A stretch of DNA of 64,000 nt from Streptomyces zhaozhouensis (GTDB taxonomy: Bacteria; Actinomycetota; Actinomycetes; Streptomycetales; Streptomycetaceae). The DNA lies in contig NZ_OCNE01000007.1 in NCBI RefSeq assembly GCF_900230195.1, positions 182,435-246,434 on the forward strand, given 5' to 3'. A program made the translations under genes and the position numbers. The notes under the pieces were generated by a model. That model saw only the letters and a program-made list of their open reading frames with translations, did not search any database and was not told the origin of the DNA. Of this stretch, positions 9,648 to 17,818 are shown piece after piece; position 1 is the first letter of the stretch, and every line of letters starts with the position of its first letter.

Positions 9648-10490
9648 CTACGGCGTCCACTCGTGCGCGTGAGCGGAGACGAACTCGGCGAAGGCGCGCG
9701 GCGGACGTCCGGTCAGTTCGCGCACCGCGGTGCTGACCCGGTCCTCCCGTCCCTCCGCGATCCCGCGCTCGACGGCGGCGAGGGCGTCGGCGAACTCCGC
9801 CGGCATCCCGGAAGCACGGTAGGCGGCGGCCTGTTCCCGTTCCGTGACGCGCTCCACCCGCACCCGTCTGCCGGTTCGCGCGGTGAGGATCCGCGCGGCC
9901 TCCGGATAGCTCATCCCCTGCGGGCCGGTGATCAGGTAGTCGCTCCGAGCGTGCACCCCCGGGTCCGCCAACAGTGCGGCGGCACTGGCCGCGACGTCCC
10001 GCGCGTCGACCCACCCCAGCCTGCCGTCACCGGCCGCGGTGCGGATCTCGCCGTGCCGGCGGACGCGGTCGGCCAGGGGGTGCGGGCGCAGGAAGTTCTG
10101 CATGAAGCCGGACGCGCGGAGCACGACACCTCCGGGCTGGGCCCGGACCTGAGCGGCCATCTCCACGGCGCTGGGCGCGTGGGGCAGCACGATGGCGGAG
10201 CCGAGCAGCACGAGGCGCCGGACGCCGGCCCGTCGCGCTCGGCGCAGGAAGGGCTCGACCAGCGGCAGCGGGTCCACGCTCTCCACCGGAGGAAGCAGGA
10301 AGACCCGGTCCCTCCCGTCGAGCGCGGGGCCGTGGGTGGCGGGGTCGTGCCAGTCGAAGCGGATCGCGTCGGGGTCGGCCGCGTCCGGGTTCCTGCTGGC
10401 GGCGCGCGTCGGCACACCGGCGGCGCGAAGCTCCCGCACCAGCGCCTTCCCGGTCCTGCCGGTCCCTCCGGTCACCAGGACTCCGGGCAT
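9648..10490 (-). CDS. NmrA-like NAD(P)-binding oxidoreductase/sensor
   Basis: 280 residues from ATG 10490. The N-terminal Rossmann motif LVTGGTGRTGKALV (TGxxGxxG) and the following MQNFLRP and GWVDARDVAASA segments are typical of atypical SDR proteins of the NmrA/QorB group, which lack the usual YxxxK pair. They act as redox-state sensors or quinone/azo reductase-like enzymes. Its ATG shares one base with the stop of the NTF2-like gene (TGATG), so the two are coupled. The divergent MmyB-like gene probably regulates the pair. Confidence 0.85.
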   Translation of the reverse strand: MPGVLVTGGTGRTGKALVRELRAAGVPTRAASRNPDAADPDAIRFDWHDPATHGPALDGRDRVFLLPPVESVDPLPLVEPFLRRARRAGVRRLVLLGSAIVLPHAPSAVEMAAQVRAQPGGVVLRASGFMQNFLRPHPLADRVRRHGEIRTAAGDGRLGWVDARDVAASAAALLADPGVHARSDYLITGPQGMSYPEAARILTARTGRRVRVERVTEREQAAAYRASGMPAEFADALAAVERGIAEGREDRVSTAVRELTGRPPRAFAEFVSAHAHEWTP

Positions 10491-10969
10491 CAGGCGTTCT
10501 TCCCTTCCGGCTTCCCTTCCCGCTCTTCTTCCCGCTTCCCCTCCAGCGCGTCGAGCAGCTCGGCGAGCCTTCCGGCGGCGGCGGCCGCCGCCAGCGGGCT
10601 CCAGTAGTCCCGATACAGAACGATCAGCCCGTCGCGGACCGTGAGCACCACGACGTAGTCCAGGCGGTAGGGCCGGGAGGTGGCCACGGCGCGGCCGGTG
10701 GCCGTCCACTCCACCACGACGGTGTCCGTCTGGTCCGTGGGCCGCACGGTGAGCGCGGCCAGCTCCTCCACGTCCATCAGCCTCGGATAGTCGGCGAGGT
10801 AGGCGCGCACCTCCTCGCGTCCGCGGAGAACGCGAGGAGAGCCCTCGGCCGCGAAAGGGAACTCCGCGATTCCGTCGGGCGCCCACAGGTCCGCCACGGC
10901 GTTCATGTCCTTGGCCAGCGTCAGGTCGATCATGCGGCGAAAAGTCTCCTCGGGAGCAGCGGGCACCAT
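10490..10969 (-). CDS. SnoaL/NTF2-like protein
   Basis: 159 residues from ATG 10969; the frame continues upstream but without coding character. Residues about 5-130 have the SnoaL-like fold signature: helix-rich start (FRRMIDLTLAKDMNAVADLW), acid/aromatic pocket residues and the closing strands YVVVLTVRDGLIVLYRDYW. Such small cone-shaped proteins bind or transform hydrophobic ligands; no enzyme activity can be assigned. A lysine/glutamate-rich tail (GKREEEREGKPEGK) ends it. Upstream partner of the NmrA-like gene. Confidence 0.82.
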   Translation of the reverse strand: MVPAAPEETFRRMIDLTLAKDMNAVADLWAPDGIAEFPFAAEGSPRVLRGREEVRAYLADYPRLMDVEELAALTVRPTDQTDTVVVEWTATGRAVATSRPYRLDYVVVLTVRDGLIVLYRDYWSPLAAAAAAGRLAELLDALEGKREEEREGKPEGKNA

Positions 10970-11094
10970 TCCTCCTCGTGGTCGGGAACCGGCCAGGCCA
11001 CCCTGCACGGCGGATCCGCGGGCGCGGAACGGACAGTTGAGCCCCGGACCAGCGGGGTGAGGCTCGGCCGCTCCGCGCGTGTCAGGATGGAACG

Positions 11095-11922
11095 GTGAGC
11101 AGCCAGGAACTCGCGGACTTCCTCCGCCGCCGCCGCGAGGGCCTGCGGCCGGAGGACCTGCCGGCCGAAGTCGCGCCTCCCGAGGGCTGGCGTGCTCGCC
11201 GCACACCCGGGCTGCGCCGCGAGGAGGTGGCCGCCCTGGCGCGGGTGTCGGTGAGCTACTACGAACGACTGGAACGCGCGCGGGCGCCCCGGCCCTCACC
11301 CCAGGTGCTGTCCGCGCTGGCGACGGCTCTGCGGCTCACCGCTGCGGAGCGGGACCATCTGGCCCGCCTGGCGGGGCAGGTGCTGCCGGCGCGGACCGAC
11401 GGCGCGCGGCGGCGCGTACCCGAGGAGGCCCAACGGCTGCTCGGCGGGCTTGACGGCATCCCCGCCTACGTCGTCGACGCCCGGCAGGACATCGTCGCGT
11501 GGAACGGCGCGGCCTCGGCTCTCCTCACCGACTTCTCCCTTCTCGCACCCGAGGAGCGCAACGTCACGCGTCTCGCGGCGAGATTCCGTGACACCCTCTG
11601 CGCGGGCGCGCCCGGTACGGAGTCCGCTTTCTCGCTGCAGGTAGCCGCCGCGTTGCGCGCGGCCGGCGTGCGGTACTCCACGGACCGCGCGCTCGCGGAG
11701 CTGGTCGACGAGTTCGCGGCCCGCGACCCGGACTTCGCGCACGGTTGGTCTCAGCACGCCGTGCATCCCGTCCCCGGCGTGCGGAAGACCGTGCGTCACC
11801 CGGCGCTCGGCGAGCTGGAGCTCGACCGGCACACCCTCGGCCTGCCCGGCTCGGACCTCTCCCTGGCGCTGTACACGGCGGAGGCCGGCAGCCCCAGCGC
11901 GGCCCTGCTCAGGAGCCTTTGA
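11095..11922 (+). CDS. XRE-type regulator with MmyB-like ligand-binding domain
   Basis: 275 residues from GTG 11095. Helix-turn-helix about residues 5-85, with the signature RRTPGLRREEVAALARVS and YYERLERAR typical of actinobacterial MmyB-like regulators; a PAS-like MmyB domain follows (about 105-265: AYVVDARQDIVAWNGAA). These proteins bind fatty-acid-like or other small ligands and usually control a divergent oxidoreductase gene. Only 125 bases separate it from the NTF2/NmrA pair transcribed the other way, so it is the obvious candidate regulator. Confidence 0.87.
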   Translation: MSSQELADFLRRRREGLRPEDLPAEVAPPEGWRARRTPGLRREEVAALARVSVSYYERLERARAPRPSPQVLSALATALRLTAAERDHLARLAGQVLPARTDGARRRVPEEAQRLLGGLDGIPAYVVDARQDIVAWNGAASALLTDFSLLAPEERNVTRLAARFRDTLCAGAPGTESAFSLQVAAALRAAGVRYSTDRALAELVDEFAARDPDFAHGWSQHAVHPVPGVRKTVRHPALGELELDRHTLGLPGSDLSLALYTAEAGSPSAALLRSL

Positions 11923-12006
11923 GCACGCACCCGACGGCCCGCGGCCGCTCCCCTGGGGGTGCGGCGCGCGTGGCCCGAGCGCGGGGCGGCCTGGCGGTAC
12001 CGGTGC

Positions 12007-12031
12007 GGGGGCGGACGAAATGCCCGCCCCC
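12007..12031. terminator. Hairpin between convergent genes
   Basis: GGGGGCGG (12007-12014) and CCGCCCCC (12024-12031) form an 8-bp GC stem with a 9-base loop, placed between the convergent MmyB-like and CobW genes. No U-tract, as is usual in Streptomyces; a bidirectional terminator is likely. Confidence 0.5.
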
Positions 12032-12053
12032 TCGGCCACTGCCCGCCCCGGTC

Positions 12054-13211
12054 TCAGCGGATCGGCTCCAGCAGCCGGTCGAAGTCGCTGCCGTGGTGCG
12101 CCCAGTGGGCCGGGTCCGCCGTGTGCGCGGCGAGCTCGGCGTCGGTCAGCAGGCAGGACTCCAGGAGCGCGCGCAGCGCCTCCGTGTCCAGGCCGGGTGA
12201 GGTGAAGACCAGGTGCTGGCCCCGGTCGCCGAGCCGTGGGTGCCAGTCGACGAGGGCGGCGGCGCGGCGCGCGCTCGGGACGTCGGGCCAGGCGGCCTCG
12301 GGGAGCGTGGCCAGCCAGGGGCCGAGGGCCTCGACGCACAGCGCCCCGCCCGCCGCCTGCCAGGACAGCAGGGTCTCGCACCTGTCGGCCAGCCAGAACC
12401 GGCCACGGCTGCGCAGGGCCCCGCAGGCCAGGTCGGGCAGGGCGGCGTAGAGGCGGCCGGGGTGGAAGGGGCGGTCCGCGCGCCACACGAGCGTGCTGAC
12501 GCCCGCCGCCTCGCCCTCCTGCGGGAGCAGCGCGGTCGCCGGATGCACGCGGGCCGCGGCGGCCGACGCGTCGAAGCCCGTCGTGACCTCCCGGAGGAAC
12601 GCGGGGTGGCCGGGGCCGGTGAGCCGGGCCAGCGGATGGAGTTGGGTGAGCAGCGCCCGGTCGGCGGCGTCCGGCGGGGCCTCGCCCTCGACGAGGGCGA
12701 GCAGGGGCGCGTACTCCAGTTGGCGCGCGAAGGTGTCGCCCACCGTCCGCTCGTCCTCGCGCGCGGCGGCCAGGCCGGCCCCGGCGAGGTCGTCGCCGTT
12801 GGCCAGGCAGGGGTGCACGAGCGCCGGGTCGACGGCGGTCACGACGCCGACGAGCGCGAGCCGGCCGTCACCGGCCGTGCTCAACAGCTCGGCGACGGAC
12901 CGCGGTTCCACGGAGTCCCACAGCTCCACGACCGCCAGCGCGCACAACTCCCCGCCGTCGGCGAGTCGTTCCAGCTCGGGCAGCAGGTCCTCGCGCAGCG
13001 CGCAGCAGGCGCAGTCGTTGACCAGCGGCGCGGGTCCCGAGGTCAGGACGCCGCTGTGGTCGCGCAGGGTGCGGTGGAGCGTGCCGGCCGGCGCGGTGGA
13101 GAAGTCGTGGTGGAGCGCGACGCCCCGGGGCACCGCGCGGAGGAGGGCGTCGACCGTGGCGCGTCGGGCGTCGGCGTGCAGTCCGGCGACGAGGACGACG
13201 GGGAGCGTCAC
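12054..13211 (-). CDS. CobW/COG0523-family protein with degenerate nucleotide-binding motifs
   Basis: 385 residues from GTG 13211, whose GTGA overlaps the rpmE2 stop. The family metal motif CxCC is present as C67-A-C-C70 ([11 protein letters not shown]), and the C-terminal half (about 245-370) looks like CobW_C. However, the N-terminal P-loop expected as GxxGxGKT reads [13 protein letters not shown] with no GK(S/T), and the usual NKxD guanine motif is not evident ([11 protein letters not shown]). Known relatives are zinc chaperone GTPases induced by zinc starvation. Here the operon with a zinc-free L31 paralogue and a Zur-like box supports a zinc role, but GTPase activity is doubtful. Confidence 0.85.
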   Translation of the reverse strand: MTLPVVLVAGLHADARRATVDALLRAVPRGVALHHDFSTAPAGTLHRTLRDHSGVLTSGPAPLVNDCACCALREDLLPELERLADGGELCALAVVELWDSVEPRSVAELLSTAGDGRLALVGVVTAVDPALVHPCLANGDDLAGAGLAAAREDERTVGDTFARQLEYAPLLALVEGEAPPDAADRALLTQLHPLARLTGPGHPAFLREVTTGFDASAAAARVHPATALLPQEGEAAGVSTLVWRADRPFHPGRLYAALPDLACGALRSRGRFWLADRCETLLSWQAAGGALCVEALGPWLATLPEAAWPDVPSARRAAALVDWHPRLGDRGQHLVFTSPGLDTEALRALLESCLLTDAELAAHTADPAHWAHHGSDFDRLLEPIR

Positions 13212-13471
13212 CGTGTCTCCCGGCGTTCGTAGCGGCGGCGGAAGCGTTCGACGCGGCCGGCGGAGTCCACGATGCGGAGTTGGCCGGTGTAGAAGGGGTG
13301 GCTCGCCGAGGAGATCTCGACGTCGAAGACCGGGTAGACGTTGCCGTCCTCCCAGGCGACGGTCGGCGCGTCCGTGCGCGCGGCGAGCGTGGAGCGGGTG
13401 AGGAACGCGAAGCCGGCCGCCCGGTCGCGGAAGACCACGGGGCCGTAGGCGGGATGGATGCCGGAGCGCAT
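13208..13471 (-). CDS. rpmE2: Type B ribosomal protein L31 (zinc-independent paralogue)
   Basis: 87 residues from ATG 13471 ([35 protein letters not shown]: type B L31). It contains no cysteine at all, so it lacks the zinc-binding CxxC of type A L31. Under zinc starvation such paralogues replace the zinc form on the 50S subunit and free zinc. A Zur-like palindrome lies 54 bases upstream. Its stop overlaps the start of the CobW gene. Confidence 0.93.
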   Translation of the reverse strand: MRSGIHPAYGPVVFRDRAAGFAFLTRSTLAARTDAPTVAWEDGNVYPVFDVEISSASHPFYTGQLRIVDSAGRVERFRRRYERRETR

Positions 13472-13524
13472 GGGGACGGGGCCCTCCTTGGGGGACGGGA
13501 AGCGGAGGGCCCCACTATACAGAC

Positions 13525-13541
13525 ATGGAAATCATTTCCAT
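13525..13541. promoter_or_regulatory. Zur-like box upstream of rpmE2-cobW
   Basis: ATGGAAATCATTTCCAT is a near-perfect palindrome (one central mismatch) and fits the actinobacterial Zur pattern TGaaAatgatTttCA as I remember it. It lies between rpmE2 and the divergent ArsR gene, and zinc repression of the rpmE2 operon is the expected function. Confidence 0.7.
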
Positions 13542-13559
13542 CTAGCGGTGGCCGATGTT

Positions 13560-13587
13560 GGCGAATTGCATAGTTCTGCAATTCGCC
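13560..13587. promoter_or_regulatory. Perfect 11-bp inverted repeat, likely ArsR operator
   Basis: GGCGAATTGCA (13560-13570) and TGCAATTCGCC (13577-13587) are separated by TAGTTC. The site lies 53 bases before the ArsR start and only 18 bases from the Zur-like box. Size and position fit autoregulation of the ArsR-SulP operon. Confidence 0.6.
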
Positions 13588-13639
13588 ATAGAGTCGTACC
13601 CGGTTCTCCGGACGGGCGAGGGACGGGTAGGGGAGAGAC

Positions 13640-13981
13640 ATGCCGGTGCCGCTGTACCAGGCGAAGGCCGAGTTCTTCCGGATGCTGGGGCACCCGGTGC
13701 GGATTCGGGTGCTGGAGCTGCTGCAGGACGGGCCCATGCCCGTGCGCGACCTGCTCGCCGAGATAGAGGTCGAGCCCGCCGCGCTCTCCCAGCAGCTCGC
13801 CGTGTTGCGCCGCTCCGGGATCGTGACCTCCGCCCGCGAGGGGTCCACCGTGGTCTACGAGTTGGCGGGCGGGGACGTGGCCGAGCTGATGCGCGCGGCC
13901 CGTCGGATCCTGACGGAGATGCTGGCGGGACAGCACGCGCTGCTGGCCGAGCTGCGGGAAGCCGAGGTTCCGTCCGCGTGA
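13640..13981 (+). CDS. ArsR/SmtB-type winged-helix regulator
   Basis: 113 residues from ATG 13640 with GGGGAGAG upstream. It shows the ArsR fold: LGHPVRIRVLELLQDGPMP, then the recognition helix region EPAALSQQLAVLRRSGIVTS and wing REGSTVVYEL. There is no cysteine anywhere, so classic ELCVCDL-type metal sensing is unlikely. Its stop overlaps the SulP start (GTGA), so it probably regulates this transporter through the palindrome at 13560-13587. Confidence 0.9.
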   Translation: MPVPLYQAKAEFFRMLGHPVRIRVLELLQDGPMPVRDLLAEIEVEPAALSQQLAVLRRSGIVTSAREGSTVVYELAGGDVAELMRAARRILTEMLAGQHALLAELREAEVPSA

Positions 13982-15660
13982 GCGCCCCCGCAGCGCCGGG
14001 TGCCGCCCGGGTCCGCTCCCTCCTGCCCTCCCGCGCCGACCTGACCGCGATGGGGCGTTCCCCCCGCCGCGACCTGCTGGCCGGGCTGACCGTGGCCATC
14101 GTCGCGCTTCCGCTCGCGCTCGGGTTCGGCGTCTCCTCGGGGCTGGGCGCCGAGGCCGGCCTGGCGACGGCCGTGGTCGCCGGTGCGCTGGCCGCCGTGT
14201 TCGGCGGTTCGCACCTCCAGGTCTCCGGCCCGACCGGCGCGATGACCGTGGTCCTGGTGCCGATCGTCGCGGCGCACGGGGCCGGCGGTGTGCTGATGGT
14301 CGGTCTGCTCGCCGGACTCCTGCTGGTGGCCCTCGCCCTGGCGCGGGCGGGACGCTGGATGTCCTACGTGCCGGCCTCGGTGGTGGAGGGGTTCACCCTC
14401 GGCATCGCCTGCGTGATCGCGCTCCAGCAGGTGCCGGGCGCGCTCGGTGTCGCCGACGCGGAGGGCGAGCGGGTGCTGGCGGTGGCCTGGCACGCCGTCG
14501 GGTCGTTCGTGCGGGACCCGAACGTGACCGCCGTGTCGCTGGCCGCCGGTGTCGTCGCGGTGATGCTGGCCGGTGCGCGCTGGCGGCCCTCCCTCCCGTT
14601 CTCGATCATCGCGGTGGTGGCCGCGACGCTCGTGGCGGAGGTCTTCCACCTGGACGCCGCCGCCCCGATCGGCGACCTGCCGGCGGGGCTGCCCGTCCCC
14701 TCCCTCGGCTTCCTCGACCTCGGCGCCCTGGGGGCGCTGCTGCCCTCCGCGGTCGCGGTGGCCGCGTTGGCGGCCCTGGAGTCGCTGCTCTCGGCGCGGG
14801 TCGCCGACGGCATGACGACCGGTCAGCGGCACGACCCGGACCGCGAGCTGTTCGGCCAGGGCGTGGCGAACATCGCCGCGCCGCTGTTCGGCGGCGTGCC
14901 CGCCACCGGCGCGATCGCCCGCACGGCGGTCAACGTCCGCACGGGCGCGGCCTCCCGGCTGGCCGCGCTGACGCACGCCGCCGTCCTGACGGTGATCGTG
15001 TTCGCCGCGGCTCCGCTCGTCTCCCGCATCCCCCTCGCGGTCCTGGCCGGCGTGCTGGTCGCCACGGCGATCCGCATGGTGCATGTCGCCTCGCTGCGCG
15101 CGACGGCGAGAGCCACCCGCGCCGACGCCGTCGTCCTCGTGCTGACAGCGCTCGCCACGGTTGTGCTGGACCTGGTGTACGCGGTGATCCTCGGCCTGCT
15201 GGTCGCCGGCGTGCTGGCGCTGCGTGCCGTGGCCCGGCACGGGAACGTCGCCCGGGTCGAGCTGCCGGTGGCGCGCGAGGAGGAGCGCACGCGCTGGGAC
15301 GGACGGATCCTGGCCTACCGCGTCGAAGGACCGCTGTTCTTCGCGGGCGCCCACCGCCTGCTCCGGGAGCTGTCCGAGGTCACCGACGCGCGGGTGGTGA
15401 TCCTGTGCCTGGCACGGGTCAGCGCGGTGGACGCCACCGGCGCCCTGGCCCTCAAGGACGCGGTGCGGGCGCTGGAGCGGCGTGACATCGCGGTGCTGCT
15501 CTCCGGGGTGCGCCCCGAGCAGCGGCAGGCGCTGCGCGCGGTGGGCGCGCTCGCCCCACCGCCCTTCGGCCCACGGGAGTGCGCCACCACCGCCGAGGCG
15601 TTCGCCGCCGCTCGCGCGCGGTGGGAACGCCCGGGGGCGGTGCCGGCGCCTCCCGCCTGA
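13978..15660 (+). CDS. SulP-family anion transporter with STAS domain
   Basis: 560 residues from GTG 13978. A membrane domain of many hydrophobic helices (about 30-425) has the SulP features LAGLTVAIVALPLALGFG and QVSGPTGAMTVVL; the C-terminal STAS domain (about 440-540: GRILAYRVEGPLFFAG, VDATGALALKDAV) is cytoplasmic. The family carries sulfate, bicarbonate or other anions, commonly with Na+ or H+. No fused carbonic anhydrase is present, so the substrate is open. Coupled to the ArsR gene. Confidence 0.9.
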   Translation: MSAPAAPGAARVRSLLPSRADLTAMGRSPRRDLLAGLTVAIVALPLALGFGVSSGLGAEAGLATAVVAGALAAVFGGSHLQVSGPTGAMTVVLVPIVAAHGAGGVLMVGLLAGLLLVALALARAGRWMSYVPASVVEGFTLGIACVIALQQVPGALGVADAEGERVLAVAWHAVGSFVRDPNVTAVSLAAGVVAVMLAGARWRPSLPFSIIAVVAATLVAEVFHLDAAAPIGDLPAGLPVPSLGFLDLGALGALLPSAVAVAALAALESLLSARVADGMTTGQRHDPDRELFGQGVANIAAPLFGGVPATGAIARTAVNVRTGAASRLAALTHAAVLTVIVFAAAPLVSRIPLAVLAGVLVATAIRMVHVASLRATARATRADAVVLVLTALATVVLDLVYAVILGLLVAGVLALRAVARHGNVARVELPVAREEERTRWDGRILAYRVEGPLFFAGAHRLLRELSEVTDARVVILCLARVSAVDATGALALKDAVRALERRDIAVLLSGVRPEQRQALRAVGALAPPPFGPRECATTAEAFAAARARWERPGAVPAPPA

Positions 15661-15670
15661 CCGCGGTCAG
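15657..15670. repeat. Perfect 14-bp palindrome over two convergent stop codons
   Basis: CTGACCGCGGTCAG includes the TGA of the SulP gene (15658-15660) and, on the other strand, the TGA of the esterase (15669-15667). It is too short to be a convincing terminator but is symmetric about the gene junction. Confidence 0.4.
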
Positions 15671-16572
15671 AACCGGGTGAGGAAGTCCCAGGTCTCGTTC
15701 GGCAGCCACGAGTCGCCGCCGTCGCCGGGCGCCCCGTCCCGCGGTGCCGCGATGTGTCCGCCGTCGAAGGCGGCCCAGACGACGGGGTGGTCGGCCGAGC
15801 AGCCGGTGTAGGCGGTGGTGACGTGGGTGAGGCTGCCGGGCGCCGGTGCCGGCGGCTCCTGCGCGTCGCAGCCGTTGTTGCGCACGAACGTGTCCCGCAG
15901 CGCCGCGTGTCCGTCGCTGTCACCGACACCGTGCGCCCCGAAGTAGGCGACCGGCTCGGTGCCGCCGTCGCACCCGCTGACCGGGCCCGGCGAGCCGTAG
16001 GCGGCGACCGCGCGGAAGACGTCGGGGCGTGAGCAGGCCAGGGAGTAGCTCATGGCGCCGCCGTAGCTGAAGCCGACCGAGAACCGCTGGTTGGTCTCGA
16101 CGCAGAGGTTCTCCTCCAGCGTGCGGAGCAGTTCGTCGACGAAGGCGACGTCCTGGCCACCGGTGTTGGGCCACGCGTTGTCCAGGCCCTGCGGTGCCAC
16201 GAAGATGGTGCTGTCGCCGGCCAGCCGCTTCAGCCCGTAGTACGCCCAGGTGCCGGTCTCCACGGTCTGGCCGGTCGCGACGTCGGCCGCCGTTCCGCCC
16301 CACCAGTGGAAGCCCAGCACCAGCCGGTGGGGGTGGTCGTTGTCGTAGGTGTCGGGGATGTCGAGGATGAACGAGCGGTCCTGGCCGCCGCTTTGGACGG
16401 TGTGGGTGCCGTCGGTGAGGCCGGGGTCACTGCCGCATCCGGCCGTGGCCTCGGAGGTGCCGGGCGCGGTGGCCGGGGCCTGGTCGGCGCTGGCGCCGAG
16501 CGCCGAACCGCCGGTGCCCAGGGCCAGCAGGGCGGCGACGATAACGGGGACGGCGGTGAATCGGAGTTTCAT
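15667..16572 (-). CDS. Secreted feruloyl/acetyl-xylan esterase-like (LpqC/PHB depolymerase family)
   Basis: 301 residues from ATG 16572. A Sec signal peptide (about 1-28, FTAVPVIVAALLALGTGGSALGAS) precedes an alpha/beta hydrolase domain with nucleophile S169 in GFSYGG and a C-terminal FDGGHIA histidine. Family members release ferulate or acetyl groups from arabinoxylan. It is the third gene of the xylanase/GH43 run and acts outside the cell; esterase specificity is inferred from that context. Confidence 0.83.
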   Translation of the reverse strand: MKLRFTAVPVIVAALLALGTGGSALGASADQAPATAPGTSEATAGCGSDPGLTDGTHTVQSGGQDRSFILDIPDTYDNDHPHRLVLGFHWWGGTAADVATGQTVETGTWAYYGLKRLAGDSTIFVAPQGLDNAWPNTGGQDVAFVDELLRTLEENLCVETNQRFSVGFSYGGAMSYSLACSRPDVFRAVAAYGSPGPVSGCDGGTEPVAYFGAHGVGDSDGHAALRDTFVRNNGCDAQEPPAPAPGSLTHVTTAYTGCSADHPVVWAAFDGGHIAAPRDGAPGDGGDSWLPNETWDFLTRF

Positions 16573-16621
16573 GAAAACCCCTTCCGTGTCGCTGACATGG
16601 GGATGTCGATTTCCTTTCGGC

Positions 16622-16653
16622 GCGGGAAGCGGGAAGCGGGAAGCGGGAAGCGG
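16622..16653 (+). repeat. Tandem 7-bp repeat (GCGGGAA)x4
   Basis: Four perfect GCGGGAA units followed by GCGG lie in the 191-bp gap between the xylanase and the esterase. A second low-complexity tract of GGTTCC/CTTCCG units lies at about 16719-16755. On the minus strand the gap can be read as a Glu/Pro-rich stretch, perhaps the remains of a linker. Confidence 0.6.
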
Positions 16654-16763
16654 TACGGGACGACGCCTTTCGTTGTCGACGCGCCCCGAGCGGAAACGCG
16701 CGCGCGTCGCAGTGCTTTCCGGTTCCGGTTCCGGCCCCGGTTCCGCTTCCGCAGGAACCGCGG

Positions 16764-17792
16764 CTAGGCCGCGTTCAGGGCGTCGAGGACCGCGTGGTAG
16801 GCCTCCTTCTTCTGGTAGTTGGTGTCGAAGAGCAGCGGGGTGTCGTCCGCGCGCCAGGAGTGCCGGTCGGTGAAGCCCCAGATGGTGATGCCGGTGCAGC
16901 GGGAGACGGCCAGGCACGCCTCGGTGACCTGGCGGTAGGCGTTGGCCTGGGCGCTGCCGGAGCCGCCGATGTCGAGTTCGGTGATCTCGACGTCGACGCC
17001 CAGGTCGGCGAAGCGCTGCAGGTTCGCCTGGTAGCTGGAGAGGTCGGAGTTGGCGTCGAGGTGGCTCTGGAAGCCGACGCAGTCGATGGGCACGCCGCGG
17101 TTGAGGAAGTCCTGGACCATGGCGTAGATGCCGTCGCTCTTGGCGTTGATGCCGTCCGTGCCGAAGTCGTTGTAGCAGAGCTTGGCCTGGGGGTCGGCGG
17201 CGTCGGCGGCGCGGAAGGCCTCCTCGATCCAGCCGTCGCCGAGTTGCTGCTGGAGGTTGGACTGGCGGCGGCTGCCGTCCCACTCGAACGCCTCGTTGAC
17301 CACGTCCCAGGACGAGATCTGGCCCGCGTAGTGGCCGGCGACGCCGTCGATGTGGTCGAGCATCGCCCGGCGGAGGTCGTCGCCGCCCAGACCGTTGACC
17401 CAGGAGGGCTGCTGGGCGTGCCAGACGAGGGTGTGGCCGCGCACCTCCATGCCCTGCGCCTGGGCGTGGGCGACCAGTTGGTCGCCGCCGCTGAAGTCGA
17501 ACTGGCCGCGGTTGGGCTCGGTGGCGTCCCACTTCATGACGTTCTCCGCCACCACGCTGTTGAACTCACGGTTCAACGTGGACGCGTAGTCGGCCTCGCC
17601 GAGGAGGTGCGGCGCGACGGCGGCGCCGTAGTACCGGCCGCTCTGCTCGGCGGCCCCGCCCAGCGTGTCCGCCGCCTGGGCGGAGCCGGCGAAGACCAGG
17701 AGGCCGGTGGCCGCCAGGCCGGTGCTGGTCACGGCCGCGAGCGTGGCCCGCACGCGGTGCCGGGCGCGCCGTCTCGGGGAGGTGCTGATCAT
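16764..17792 (-). CDS. Secreted GH10 endo-1,4-beta-xylanase, catalytic domain only
   Basis: 342 residues from ATG 17792, with AAGGAGAT upstream. Signal peptide about residues 1-41 (cleavage after AQA). GH10 fold about 42-340: NVMKWDATEP, HTLVWH, acid/base E167 in WDVVNEAFEW, nucleophile E272 in ITELDI, and WGFTDRHSW near the end. It cleaves internal xylan linkages outside the cell. Many Streptomyces GH10 enzymes carry a C-terminal CBM13; this one stops at the end of the catalytic domain. Downstream of GH43 by 26 bases. Confidence 0.94.
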   Translation of the reverse strand: MISTSPRRRARHRVRATLAAVTSTGLAATGLLVFAGSAQAADTLGGAAEQSGRYYGAAVAPHLLGEADYASTLNREFNSVVAENVMKWDATEPNRGQFDFSGGDQLVAHAQAQGMEVRGHTLVWHAQQPSWVNGLGGDDLRRAMLDHIDGVAGHYAGQISSWDVVNEAFEWDGSRRQSNLQQQLGDGWIEEAFRAADAADPQAKLCYNDFGTDGINAKSDGIYAMVQDFLNRGVPIDCVGFQSHLDANSDLSSYQANLQRFADLGVDVEITELDIGGSGSAQANAYRQVTEACLAVSRCTGITIWGFTDRHSWRADDTPLLFDTNYQKKEAYHAVLDALNAA

Positions 17793-17818
17793 GGCGATCT
17801 CCTTCGTTCGGGGGCGGT

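Noticed and set aside
11296..12486. 396-codon minus-strand frame opposite the MmyB-like regulator
   Set aside because: Arg/Ala/Pro-rich shadow; the plus-strand gene has a clear HTH and ligand domain, and the distal part is another frame of the CobW gene.
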